Assembly: GCF_016801865.2 (NCBI RefSeq)
Contig: NC_068937.1
Coordinates: forward strand, 5,034,191-5,098,190
From: Culex pipiens pallens
Lineage: Eukaryota > Arthropoda > Insecta > Diptera > Culicidae
Reading direction: 5' to 3'
DNA length: 64,000 bases
In this document: in pieces, positions 11,385 through 23,812 of the stretch
Position numbering within the stretch: position 1 is the stretch's first letter
Layout: each line of letters starts with the position of its first letter
Position numbers and translations under genes: made by a program
Notes under the pieces: model-generated
The model's database searches: none
Told to the model about the DNA's origin: nothing
Seen by the model: only the letters and a program-made list of their open reading frames with translations

Positions 11385-13530
11385 CTCCATTGAGTTGGTA
11401 GATGTCCTAGAGCTATTCAACAGACTATAGATGATAGATATAGACCATTGATATAAGCAACTATTGATCAGGTTGACCTTCAACTCTGAACTCAGTAGAG
11501 TTGGTAGATATCCTAGAACTTCTCAACAGACCATAGATGTACTCAGTGTAACTCACTGAAGTTACCTGAAGATGTTCCAACTTCACAGTTATTGATATAA
11601 GCAACCATTGATCAGGTTGACCTTCATTTCTGAACTATATAAAGTTGGTAGATGTCCTAGAACTTCTCAACAGACCATAGATCTACTCACTGAAGCTACC
11701 TGAAGATGTTCCAACTTCACAGTTATTGATCAGGTTGACCTCCATCTCTGAACTCCATAGAGTTGGTAGATGTCCTAGAACTTCTCAACAGATCATAGAT
11801 CTACCCAGTGTAACTCTATGAAGCTACCTGAAGATGTTCCAACTTCACAGTTTTTGATATAAGCAACCATTGAACAGGTTGACCTTCATCGCTGAACTCC
11901 ATAGAGTTGGTAGATGTCCTAGAACTTCTCAACAGATCATAGATCTACCCAGTGTAACTCAATGAAGCTACCTGAAGATGTTCCAACTTCACAGTTATTG
12001 ATAATAGCAACCATTGATCAGGTTGACCTTCATCTGTGAACTCCATAGAGTTGGTAGATGTCCTAGAACTTCTCAACAGACCATAGATCTACCCACTGTA
12101 ATTTACTGAAGCTACCTGTAGATTTCCAACTTCATAGTCATTGATCAAAGCAACTATTGATCAGGTTGACCTTCATCTCTGAACTCCATAGAGTTGGTAG
12201 ATGTCCTATAGCTATTCAACAGGCCATAGATCTACCCAGTGTAACTCACTGAAGCTACCTGAAGATGTTCCAACTTCACAGTTTTTGATATAAGCAACCA
12301 TTGAACAGGTTGACCTTCATCGCTGAACTCCATAGAGTTGGTAGATGTCCTAGAACTTCTCAACAGATCATAGATCTACCCAGTGTAACTCAATGAAGGT
12401 ACCTGAAGATGTTCCAACTTCACAGTTATTGATAATAGCAACCATTGATCAGGTTGACCTTCATCTGTGAACTCCATAGAGTTGGTAGATGTCCTAGAAC
12501 TTCTCAACAGACCATAGATCTACCCACTGTAATTTACTGAAGCTACCTGTAGATTTTCCAACTTCATAGTCATTGATCAAAGCAGCTATTGATCAGGTTG
12601 ACCTTCATCTCTGAACTCCATAGAGTTGGTAGATGTCCTAGAACTTATCAACAGTTCATAGATCTACTCAGTGTAACTCACTGAAGCTACCTGAAGATAT
12701 TCCAAATTCACAGTTATTGATATAAGCAACCATTGAACAGGTTGACCTTCATCGCTGAACTCCATAGAGTTGGTAGATGTCCTAGAACTTCTCAACAGAT
12801 CATAGATCTACCCAGTGTAACTCAATGAAGCTACCTGAAGATGTGCCAACTTCATAGTCATTGATATAAGCAGCCATTGATCAGGTTGACCTTCATCTGT
12901 GAACTCCGTAGAGTTGGTAGATATCCTAGAGCTATTCAACAGACCATAGATCTACCCAGTGTAACTCACTGAAGCTACCTGAAGATGTTCCAACTTCACA
13001 GTTATTGATATAAGCAACCATTGATCAGGTTGACCTTCATCTGTGAACTCCATAGAGTTGGTAGATGTCCTAGAACTTCTCAACAGACCATAGATCTACC
13101 CAGTGTAACTCACTGAAGCTACCTGAAGATGTTCCAACTTCATAGTCATTGATATAAGCAGCCATTGATCAGGTTGACCTTCATCTCTGAACTCCACAGA
13201 GTTGGTAGATGTCCTAGAGCTATTCAACAGACCATAGATCTACCCAGTGTAACTCACTGAAGCTACCTGAAGATGTTCCAACTTCATAGTTATTGAAATA
13301 AGCAACTATTGATCAGGTTGACCTTCATCTCTGAACTCCGTAGAGTTGGTAGATATCCTAGAGCTATTCAACAGACCATAGATCTACCCAGTGTAACTCA
13401 CTGAAGCTACCTGAAGATGTTCCAACTTCATAGTCATTGATATAAGCAGCCATTGATCAGGTTGACCTTCATCTCTGAACTCCATAGAGTTGGTAGATGT
13501 CCTAGAACTTCTCAACAGACCGAAGATCAA
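11385..13530. repeat. 144-bp satellite array, about 15 units, with three-unit higher-order pattern
   Basis: The block AGGTTGACCTTCAT recurs with ggttg at 11471, 11615, 11733, 11877, 12021, 12164, 12308, 12452, 12596, 12740 and 12884, and continues to about 13460. Spacing is 143-144 bp except one 118-bp deleted unit. Variant units repeat at 432 bp: the TTGAACAGG variant ends near 11878, 12309 and 12741, and the GATAATAGCAACC variant near 12000 and 12432. This shows amplification of a three-unit block. No coding function. Confidence 0.95.
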
Positions 13531-15599
13531 CCACCAACTAACTGTAGCTTCAGAAAAAAACCTACCTGAAATTTCTAAAATCATTAAAAAAATATAATGA
13601 TTTAAAAAGTCTTTAAAAAATATAAAGAAAATATTCTGGCACCACTGCAAACGAACTGTGAGCACGCGAACTTGAAACAAAATGAGAGAGTAGAAATCTG
13701 CGAGAATTTGTTTATGTTTCAGATATTTTTTGGGAAAAAGATAACCACTCAATTATTTTACAACTAAAGTATGGCTTTATATATATCAAATTGCAGGTAA
13801 TTGTCTCGACTACAAACTGTCGAGCTTAGATTTTCCATAAAGGCTTTCATTTCTTTAAAAAGTTGGGAGGAAAATAAGGCATTTTTCAACGTGTTTTAGT
13901 ACCTTTTACTAAAAAGATAACCACTCAGGCTAGACTTAACCAATCAAGCTCATATTTAACCAGTAGGTGCGTAAGAATGTTGGCTACAAAATGTCGGGTC
14001 GGTTTGTTGAGAAAATGTATCGTTTTCGAGATATTTCAATTTTACTGAAAAAACTCCCAGCTGGTTCTCTTAGCCCTTAATACTCTTGCATCGGTGGTCG
14101 ATTTTAAACACAATAATTAAGGCCCGCGCAGAGATCAATTATGCTGCGTACTTGACAGTCGAGGGGGTCGACCATTAAACGTGAGACCGCCAACGGTGAC
14201 CACTCCCTCGAAACCCTTGGCACCCGGCTGTCACCCGACTCGAATTACGAAATGTCAAATTTTCGATGCTGAACAGTCGACAAAACGTCAAAATTTTATA
14301 GCGAGTCGCCATAATGGCGACCAAGGGTCACCCCTCCTTTTCCTTTTTTGACCGATTACGCGAAGTTACAACTAAATTTTCACGACCGCGGAAAGATCAA
14401 TGCCTTGACCGGTTGCCAACCGGTCAGATTAATTTGTTTTTGTTGTCGTTTGTGCCGCTTGTTTAGTATGCAGGGTGTGCGCGCGTTCGCCGCGCCGCGC
14501 TTTACAGCGAAACGTCATTTGTTTTGTGACTTTTGTGTATACATTTATGAAATGCACCGCTGGCTTTGATCGGACAATGCACCGGTCCCGACCAGGTTGA
14601 TGGGTTGTTTGATGTTTTTTTTTTATTTAGGGATGACAGGTGGCGGAGGGTGGTCATTATGGCAGGTGCTATAAATATTTAATATTTTTCAAACTTTTTT
14701 ATTTCAGTTTAGCGTGCATTGTTTTGATCGGATTTTGACATCCACCATTATGGCAGATGCTATAAAATGCCTTTTTTGACGTTTGTCATGCTAAAACGAC
14801 TTCAATTAAGCGTGTATCGAATTAATATCAACAGCTGGAAGCAAAATCAACTCCAACCATCGTAATTGATCGACATATGGGATGATGACTGTCAAATCAA
14901 GGTTCGTCAGAAATCGATTTAAATTGCAAAAATTCAAGGAGACAACTTTCCAGCTCCATTTTTTTCAAGGGTACCCAATTGAAAGTAAAACAAGTGAACC
15001 CAACAAGTGCGTAGTTTCAAACAAGAAAAATAAATATTGCAACTTGTTGCTGCCACTGAGTGGCGGTGGCACGCTCGAAACTTCCTTCTTTTTGCTCCAT
15101 TTCCCCTTCGTTGGACCTGACTCGGACGGACTTGCATGCAAATTATATGCAATTTAGCAACTTTTTTCTCGCAACGACGATGACTTTTGAAAGACGCCTG
15201 GGCAATCAGTCCCAATTATGCGCTGCTACTTCAACGACGAGGGCGACTTATTTTTAACCCTGGATGTTTTTTTTTTCTCTTCTTCTGTGGTGACATTTTT
15301 GAACAAATGGAGTTCATAATTTAATTATGGCAGACCACGCGCTCTTTTTTTTGGGTAATATTTTCGAGACGAAGAGGGAAATGTCAACAATCGATTTTTG
15401 AAGAAGGGAGCGCTTCTGGAGAAGATAATTTATGGTTGAGACTGATTTGTGTAGACATTGCGAAGGGAAACCGTCGTTAAACTGTCGGCGAGGGATAATT
15501 TTGATGGGGAATTGGGAAAACAGACCGCTATAAAATTGTTATGGCGGTGTGAGGGATGATAATAGTTGGGTGAATTTAATTAATTGCTTTGAGTTAATT
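13531..15599. other. Non-coding sequence with GC-richer islands
   Basis: Contains a GC-richer unique stretch at about 14100-14600 and repeated words combining CCATTATGGC with GCTATAAA (about 14650-14680 and 14745-14766). GCCATAATGGC occurs at 14308-14318. No exon of the integrin could be recognised. Confidence 0.35.
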
Positions 15600-18500
15600 T
15601 TAATACATTTCAGAAAGGTGGTCTTCAGAAGTATTACTCAATTCTAGTGAGAGTGTATTGGGTAATAGCTGTCAAATTTGCACGGTAAAATGATGCCGTC
15701 AAGTTACACAATAAAATAAAATTAATCAGGTCTGAAAATTTCGCTAAATTGTACAAATCGATAAATTAACCTCCTACAACAGTCGTTACCTTTTCTCTGA
15801 AATCTGAAACCACATCACATCATAATTGCCAATCAGTCGGTGTCGCCCTCTAAAGGTAGAGAGAAAAAAAATGAATAAAAAATATGCAAACAGATCAAAG
15901 TCGCAATCGTGCGTGGGACCCCAGTAGGCGGCGCTGCGTTGGAGGAACCTAACCTCACTTTTTTCCACCAACTCACCAGTCTCGCTAACCTTCACGGTCG
16001 CAACAACGAATTTTTCTTTCGTTCCATCTGTTTACTTTGTCACTTTACGGCGGTTACAATCTCAGCAAAATTTCATCGCCGTTGGTCGCTTGGTGATACA
16101 AACGAACTCAGGTAGTCACGCCGTTTGTTTACATTCCACAGAACTGCCCAGCCTGGTTCAGCTGACGTCGTCGCGACATAACCTCACACTGAATCTGACC
16201 CACGTGCAGCTGGACATTTACGGCAAGTTTGCGGAGCGTTTTTTGCGAATCGGCGAATTTTTCCTAGCTGTCAACTTTGACAGATGCTCAGATGCTTGTT
16301 GAGTTGTACTCAATTTAGAGTAGTTATTTGTTTTTGTAATTAAGCTCATTTTTGGGTTACTATTTCTAACCGTGTAGCAACAAAAATCTTTTGCTGCCAT
16401 TTGTCAATTTTGACAAATAATCACTGCACGCTTGTAGGTTTTTACTCGCTTTTGGGTTAATCCATCTGTCACAGTTTATACACAGAAAAAAAGTACATTT
16501 GGGTAGCCACTAATTTCCAAAGCTGTCATCTGTCATTTTTGACAGATGCTCAGATGCTTGTTGAGTTATACCCAATTTAAGGTTGCTCTTTGTAAGCGGG
16601 TAGCAACATTTTTTGGTTGCTGTCAGTTGTCAATTTTGACAGATAATCACTGCACGCTTGTAGATTTTTACTCATTTTTGGGTTATTTCCGAAGCTGTCA
16701 TCTGTGAGCTTTGAAAGATGCTCAGATGCTTGTTGAGTTATACTCAATTTAAGGTTGCTCTTTGTAAGCGTGTAGCAACTTTTTTCGGTTGCTGTCAGTT
16801 GTCAATTTTGACAGATGATCACTGCACGCTTGAAGATTTTTACCCATTTTTGGGTTATTTCATTTGTGACAGTTTAAACACAGAAAAAATGTACATTTGG
16901 GTACCAACTAATTTCCGAAACTGTCATCTGTCATTTTTGACAGATGCTCAGATGCTTGTTGAGTTATACTCAATTTAGGGTTACTCTTTGTAAGCGTGTA
17001 GCAACATTTTGCTGTCAGTTATCAATTTTTACTGCACGCTTCTAGATTTTTACTCATTTTTGGATTATTTCATTTTTGACAGTTTATACACAGCAAAAAC
17101 AGTGTAGATTTAGGATTTGTAAATATTGACGGTATAATTTTACTTCATATATCATGTAATTTTAACAATGACAATGTTAAATGTAAAGAGAAAAAACGTT
17201 TGAGGCAAACCCCATTTGTTTAGAAAGAGCACCCTTTTGAAGGATAGTTTAGATTTTGAGTGTAGAATAAATAAATAAATAAATAACTGTGTTAAAAATA
17301 TTCTTTTGACTTTGAATGTAATGTCGCCAACTATTTTGACAGTTTGTTGAAACGTGTTTGTCGAGTTTTACTCATTTTTGAGTTGTATTCATTTGGTACA
17401 ATTTTTGCTGACTTTCAAATGAAAATTCCTTTTGTGATTGAGCAAGTTTTGACTGTTTGATCACTGTTTTTAAGCACACTTTATCATAGTCGATTCATCC
17501 TTGAAGATGTTTGCCTTATTTTTAGTTTACTTTGTCGTCATAAATTATTTCTGGCAGTTTCCAAAACACCAAGAAAAAAGCTACTCAATTTTGGGTAGTT
17601 TATTTTTTAAACAATTTTGGAGAACTAATTTTCATTTATGGGCAACTATTTCCGATGAGCTGTTCTTTTGATTGGTAAATGTCAAGTGTCAATTTTGAAA
17701 TATGTACCCAATTTTGTGATCATTTTACTGCTACATTATTTCCTTGACAGTTTGTTGAGGTAGACTAAATTTTCAGTAGTTTGAAATTGTTTAATCAATT
17801 TTTTTGTTTATTTTTTTTATTAAGTACATAAAAATGTTAAAAACTCATTTTTAGGCTATCTTTGTTGGTCGTGTAGAATGGTTGAAGATTTTTACCCAAT
17901 TTTGAGTTCATTCTTTCGTCAATTATTATTTTTGGCAGTTCTGAAACGTTTTTGTAGATGCTAAACAATTTTGAGCAATTTTTTTACAATTTTTGATATT
18001 TATTTTTGGATTATTTGTGGTTGAGCTGTTTTTTTATTCGATAAATGTCATCTGTCAATTTTGACATCTATCTGCTCAATTTTGTGATCATTTTACTGCC
18101 TCAATTTTTTGGCAGTTTACTGAGGTAGACTCAAATTTCAGTAGCTTTAATGTTTTAATCAATTTTTTAGTTGGTTTTTATTAACTACTTTAAAAATTTA
18201 AAAAATATTTTTTCGACTATCTTTGTTAGTCGTGTAGAGTGACATAGTCGATTCATGCTTGAAGATTTTCACCCAATTTTTAGTTCTTTTTGTCGTCATT
18301 TTATATTTTTGGCAGTTTCCAAAACGCTATGGTAAAAGCTACTCAATTTTGGGTAAATTATTTTTTTTCGTTTTTGGATAACTAATTCTCATTTTTGGGC
18401 AACTATTTCCGATGTTATCTTTTAATTGGGAAATTTTATCTGTCAATTTTGACATTTATCTATTCAATTTTGTGTTCATTTTACTGCAACCTTTTTTGGA

Positions 18501-19572
18501 CAGTTTGCTGAGGTAGACTCAAATTTCAGTAGCTTTAATGTTTTATTAAATTTTTGGGTTACTATTTACTATTTTTTTGGACTATCTTTGTTAGTCATGT
18601 AGAGTGGCATAGTCGATTCATGCTTGAAAATTTTTACCCAATTTTGAGTTCATTCTTTCGTCACTAATTATGTTTGGCAGTTCTGAAACGCTTTTGTAGT
18701 TGCTACTCAGTTTTGAGCAATTTTTTTATAATTATTGATATTTATTTTTGGATCTTCTTTTATTTGATAAATGTCATCTGTCAATTTTTACATCTATGTA
18801 CTTAATTTGCATTCATTTTTCTGACTCTATTTTGTTGACAGTTTCTTTGATTATATTAAAATTTTAGTAGTTTTAAATATTTTAATCAAATTTTAAATGT
18901 TTTTTTTTCTTCTTAACAATATAAAATTGCAAAACTCATTTTTACAATATTTCTGGAAACTCAATTTTGTGTTCATTTTATCGTCACAATATGAGTTATT
19001 TTAGTTTAAAGTGCAATCTGTCATCAAGAATCAAATAGAAATACAAAAATTCTCGAAACTAGTCGAAACACATTCTTCTCAAAATAGAGTTTTTGAAACA
19101 ACTGTTTGAAATCAACCCTAATTTGACATTTGCCTGAATACAAAATTCTGAGTAAATTTAGTGTTTAAATCTTTTGAGTGCTTTTTAATTGTAAACATTG
19201 CACGGTTAAAAAAACTCTCTGCAAATAAAAACAAATAATCAGATTTTGAGTAAAAAAAATGGTTGAATTTACTCAAATCTAATTGAGGTTAATTTACTCA
19301 ATATTGAGTAATAAAACTGTCAAAATTACACATTAAATTCATTTTTTCGCCACAATTCTTTTGACAGTGTGTTGAGTCAGACCCAAATTTGAGTACTCTT
19401 TGTTTAATCCGTTTATTTTCAACTTTTATCTGTCAAAATTAAAAGTACATTTGGGTAGCCACAAGTTCCCGAAGCTGTCATCTGTCAGCTTTGACAGATG
19501 GTCAGATGCTTGTTGCGTTGTACTCAATTTAGAGTAGTTTTACCTTTTTTGTGGTTTAAGCTCATTTTTGGG
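15600..19572. repeat. Degenerate interspersed repeats with CTGTCA...TGACAG hairpins
   Basis: Copies of a diverged unit carry a near-palindromic ATCTGTCATTTTTGACAGAT block followed by GCTCAGATGCTTGTTGAG, near 16280, 16540, 16710 and 16940, and again near 19490 and 20670. The downstream part (17.3-19 kb) holds further diverged copies with ACTCAATTTTGGGTAG and GTTTGTTGAGGTAGACT blocks. Spacing is irregular (about 170-260 bp). No coding potential. Confidence 0.6.
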
Positions 19573-19574
19573 TA

Positions 19575-20492
19575 CCGTAAAACGGGGTGACTTTGATAGC
19601 CGGGGTGACTTTGATAGGTTTGCAATTTTTCCGCAAAATGAAGAGTACAATTAAAATACGTAAGGAATGGTTCAGAAACATACTGACCGTGGTAGAGAAG
19701 TGTTCAAAGTACCTCATGAAGAACTTTTCATAAATTTTTGAAAAGTTTATAAAGTTAGTTAACTATAGTTAAGAAAATGTGGATGAAAGTGATTATTTTA
19801 AACTTCTCAAAGTGTCATGATTTTCTCAATGAACATGATTTTTAATCGGAAAACGGAATGCATTTTCGGGTTCTTTGGACAATTTTCCACTAGGAGAAGG
19901 TTAAATAAGTTTGTAAATAATAAATAATATGTGTTTTTGAAACACAATTAAAAAAAATCTCCAAATTTATAGGCAAATTCAGTTGAATAAATTTCATGTA
20001 AAATGTGAAAACTTGTGATTTGTGCTTCGAATTCAGTTTAAAATGCAATATAAATCGATAATTTTATAAACAAAACTATTTTTAACAAATTCCAGGCAAA
20101 ATTCCGACTTTTTAACAATTTTACCTAAAATTTATATGTATTTTGTTAAAAAGCCTTTAAACTTAGTTAACTTAATATAAACATTGATTTTTTTTCTTAT
20201 AAACTATATCAACTACTTTAGTGATGGTACATTTAACGTACAAATAAAGTTTGAACATCTTAAATATGATTTTAACAAGAAAAACTATGACTATCAAAGT
20301 CACCCCGGAATTAAAACCAAGAAGTTTTAACGTAACTATTTTTCTAAACACTATTGAAAAAAAAAAATTCCAAAATAGTGCATGGACTTTGTGTGGCATG
20401 TTTTAAAAATAATAATCTTGAGAAAAACCATACCTGTTGGAAAATATTCTAAAAACAAATTGAAATCCTATCAAAGTCACCCCGGTTTACGG
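19575..20492. mobile_element. TA-flanked MITE (Tc1/mariner-like), 918 bp
   Basis: Begins CCGTAAAACGGGGTGACTTT and ends with the reverse complement, one mismatch, ...GGTTTACGG. TA sits outside both ends (19573-19574 and 20493-20494), as expected for Tc1/mariner-type target duplications. The inner phrase GGGTGACTTTGATAG is repeated at the left end, and a third inverted copy lies at 20288-20305. No transposase ORF. It interrupts one of the local TGACAG-type repeats, splitting a GGGTA/ACTCTTTGTGACCG junction. Confidence 0.85.
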
Positions 20493-20494
20493 TA

Positions 20495-22501
20495 ACTCTT
20501 TGTGACCGTGTAGAAACAAATTTTGGTGGCTGTCATTTGTCAATTTTGACAGATAATCACTGCACGCTTGTAGATTTTTACTCATTTTTGGGGTAATCCA
20601 TTTTTGACAGCAAAACAAAATTACATGTGGGTAGCCACAAATTTCCTAAGCTGACATCTGTCAGCTATGACAGATGCTTGTTGAGTTGTACTCAATTTAG
20701 AGTAGTTTCACCTTTTTGTGGTTCAAGCTCATTTTTGGGTTACCATTTGTGACCGTGAAGAAGTTAAATTACAGTTACAGAAATAAAAAATAAACACGCT
20801 TGTAGAAATTTCACATAACTTTGAGTTAATACATTTTTAAGCATAATTTTGACACGCTTGTAGAGAATTACTCATTTTTGCTACTTTCATCAACATTTGA
20901 GGAAAAAACTCATTACTAGGTCACTTTTCGTGACCGTGTAGCACGTTTATTCCGGCCACGACACAACCACCCATAAAGGACCATTTTTCACCGCCACAAC
21001 AGCTAATCATCAGTGGGTGATTTCGGTGACACCTCTTCGCTCAATTTCGTAACATTTTGGGTTTTGGCTTTTTTTTTGGTTTGTGTTCGCGTCTCCGACG
21101 CGCCATCTGGCTTAATTTATTCACCACAAAAAGACATCACGTGTAAACCCACAGCCCTCTTAGAGAGATAGATAGTTGCCATAAATTTTGGGTTGGTGGA
21201 GCAATTCTAACCTCAAAAAACCTCTGACAATCCCGCATTCAGGTCTGGATCAGTGCTTCCTCTCGCTGAAAGGTGGGTGACAAACGATCTCGACAACGTT
21301 GATTCCACGCTTACGCTTATTTTGGGTTCATTTTGAAGAGCTTTACTTTTGACACGCTCTCGTAGATCGCGCACTTTTGTTTGTTGAAACAACACAAACT
21401 GGCTCGCTTTCAGCGGATCTTCTTCACATTGGAAATATTGAGCAAATAGCGAAAGGAAAATAGAATAAATCTAGAGCTGCTGCTGCTGCTTTGCTTTTAG
21501 AGAACAGATATGCCACTTTTATTTGCACAGCTTCTGCCCTGTTGGCATCCTCGTGATGAGTGAACTGACGGATGTCATGCGTCAAAGTTGGTCGCACGTG
21601 TCACTTGAGAAAATAGGAAAGACAGTTATTTTTTGCAATATGAGTAATTTCAGTTAACAGTGCAATCTGTCAACAACAAAGTTTATTCAAAAGCACTCGA
21701 AACTCGTCACAACTGAACCTACTCAAAAAGAAGTATTTAAAACAACCCTAATTTGACATTTGCCTGAAAACTCATTTTTGAGTAAAAATGGTTCCGACAG
21801 ATTTTGAGTACTTTTGAATGTAAACAATGCACGGTTCAATAAAATTATCTGCTAAATGAAAAAAAAACATTTTCTGTCATATTTTGGGAGGTTTATTAGC
21901 AACGTGTAATTGTGACAGTTGTTGTGTTGATCATTTCTTATATGTTCTTTTTAAGTTAATTCATATTTTTTTTTCAAAAAAAGATTTTCAATCGTGACAG
22001 TCAAATTTGGGTTGAATTAACTCAAAGTTTATTGAAGTCAAACTACCCAACATTGAAAAGTATTTTTTTGTTATTTCAAGTTTAGGTTAAAAATGAGTTA
22101 TAAATAATCGTCTTCCCACAACTGTCAAAATTACACTTTTAAAATATTTGGTTTGTTTTTTTTTCATATTTTTTTTGGTAAAATATGTAGTCAAATTTAA
22201 TTATGTTTTATTTTGAAAAAATGTGACTTAATTCCTTTGCAAACGCTTGTTACCAAGTTCTCTTTTATTTCAATCGCCGAAAATGTGTTTACGACTCCTC
22301 ACCTTTTGTAGTTCGATAGTGATGACGTCCGCCAGTCATTTTTATGACTTTTCAATTAATTAATTCTTGAAAACTCTTTTGTAAATAAAGACCCTTCCAG
22401 CAAAAAAAAAAAACACTCACATATTTTTTTAACTCAAATCAATGTTTTCTTTTCTCTTTCTTCCCACTTCCGAACCCGGAATCCCGAACCGCCCAATTTA
22501 G
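20495..22501. other. Intron sequence before exon A
   Basis: More diverged TGACAG-type repeats to about 20930, a GC-richer unique stretch at about 20940-21620, then AT-rich sequence. It ends in the acceptor CCCAATTTAG used by the first visible integrin exon. The pyrimidine-rich TTTTCTTTTCTCTTTCTTCC run at about 22447-22466 precedes it. Confidence 0.5.
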
Positions 22502-22599
22502 GAAACACGTTCAACGATAAAAACGAGCAGGTTGACACCAAGTCGAACCAGTGGTTCGGCGCGACCGTGGCCAGTGCCGGCGTGGACGGCCCGTTGGTG
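22502..22599 (+). CDS. Integrin alpha (alphaPS2/inflated-like), partial exon A
   Basis: This 98-nt internal exon lies between acceptor AG (22500-22501) and donor GTGAGT (22600). The first two bases complete a codon begun in an exon outside the window. The following 32 codons encode NTFNDKNEQ...QWFGATVAS...GVDGPLV. The WFGATV phrase and its position before CAPRY (next exon) are hallmarks of blade 2 of the alpha-integrin beta-propeller. The family forms an extracellular heterodimer with a beta integrin and binds matrix ligands. The exon ends in phase 0 and reads directly into exon B across a 20.8-kb intron. Exons for the signal peptide and blade 1 were not found in the window. PS2 rather than PS1/PS3 is inferred from the combined match of exons A-E. 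Confidence 0.92.
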
Positions 22600-23178
22600 G
22601 TGAGTACAGTCCTACTCGTCTCTTTGATCTACTTATTTCTATCTGTATTAGTTTTATTTCTTGATGATGTGAACGTCACCATCATTCGGTTGCGGTTTTT
22701 TTTGAGGTTAGGTTTGGGCTAGATCGCGCTGAGCGTGTACTTCACGATAAATTATAATTATTTCAGTCAAGCGAGCGAAGGGATTTGCGGTTTTTGCGGG
22801 ATGAACCAGTTTGGCGTGATTTTAATCTGAATGGGATTCGTTTTTTCTAGTGGTTGAAAGTATTTTCGAGATTATGACTTGATTGCCCTACATAGAAATG
22901 GGTGAGCAATTTGTTTCAGTGTTTGTGCTCTTGGTGTTGATTTGGTATGGTTTGTGGTTAGTTTGTGCCATTACTCAAATGTTTTTTTAACATTATTGGT
23001 TCACTTTTATGACGTTTTTGGCACAGCCCAAACCATGGTTCAATTTGTGCTGTGCTTTTGAGCCTTTTTTGATGACCAATTGTTGGTATAACTTCGCCAA
23101 ATTGTTGGTGCTATTCTTCTCTTTGGCACAGCTCTATACAATTATTTGGCACAGCTCTATCCAATTTTGAATTCAACT

Positions 23179-23812
23179 TGTTCGGATGAACCTGAGTAAA
23201 ACTAAATTTTTCGTAGCAGCTGTCTCCAGCAGCTTTAAAACTAAAAATATATTTTCAGGGTAAGTATATGTACGATTTCAGTTCCTTTCTTCTACTCACT
23301 CAAATAGTCTTCCTCCTCACAATAAACCTCCTTCCTTGACCTTCCTACAGTCCTTCTCCTTCGCCAGTTCCTGTTTATTGTTTATATTTTGTTAATTAAT
23401 CATATTTCTTCTTTTTCAGGTAAACTCACAGCTTATCATCACCGTCCGAGGTGGCGCCAAGTGACGGTACGGTGAACGGTGCTGTTCTTCAATCGTCGTG
23501 CGCAGCTGGTAAGTAATTCTTATTAGATTCAACAAAATTGGCACTAATTTCTTCTTCACTCTACTTACAGGTGTGCTTTTTGGATAGGCTTCAAATAAAC
23601 GTTGATTTTCGGCCCTAACGCACTAAATTACACGACTGTTTAATAATTGTTTCACTGCGAACAGAATCTTCTGTCTGTTCTAGAAAATGGAGAACTTTTT
23701 GTGTTTGTTTTGCTTTTCCCTTTCGCGCGCGTTGACAGACTAGATGGAGTCGGCCGATTACACCGCCGGCTTTGCACCGCTCGGCAGTGTGGCCATCTCA
23801 GCGGTCGTAACA
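23179..23812 (-). repeat. LTR (3' LTR in element sense)
   Basis: 634-bp terminal repeat, TG...CA, matching the copy at 26432-27065 without length difference. The end of the element's ORF, including its stop codon, lies inside this LTR (23758-23812). Confidence 0.95.

Noticed and set aside
1..22500. Search for the upstream integrin exons (signal peptide and blade 1)
   Set aside because: No convincing FG-GAP-like exon with splice sites found; they probably lie outside the window.
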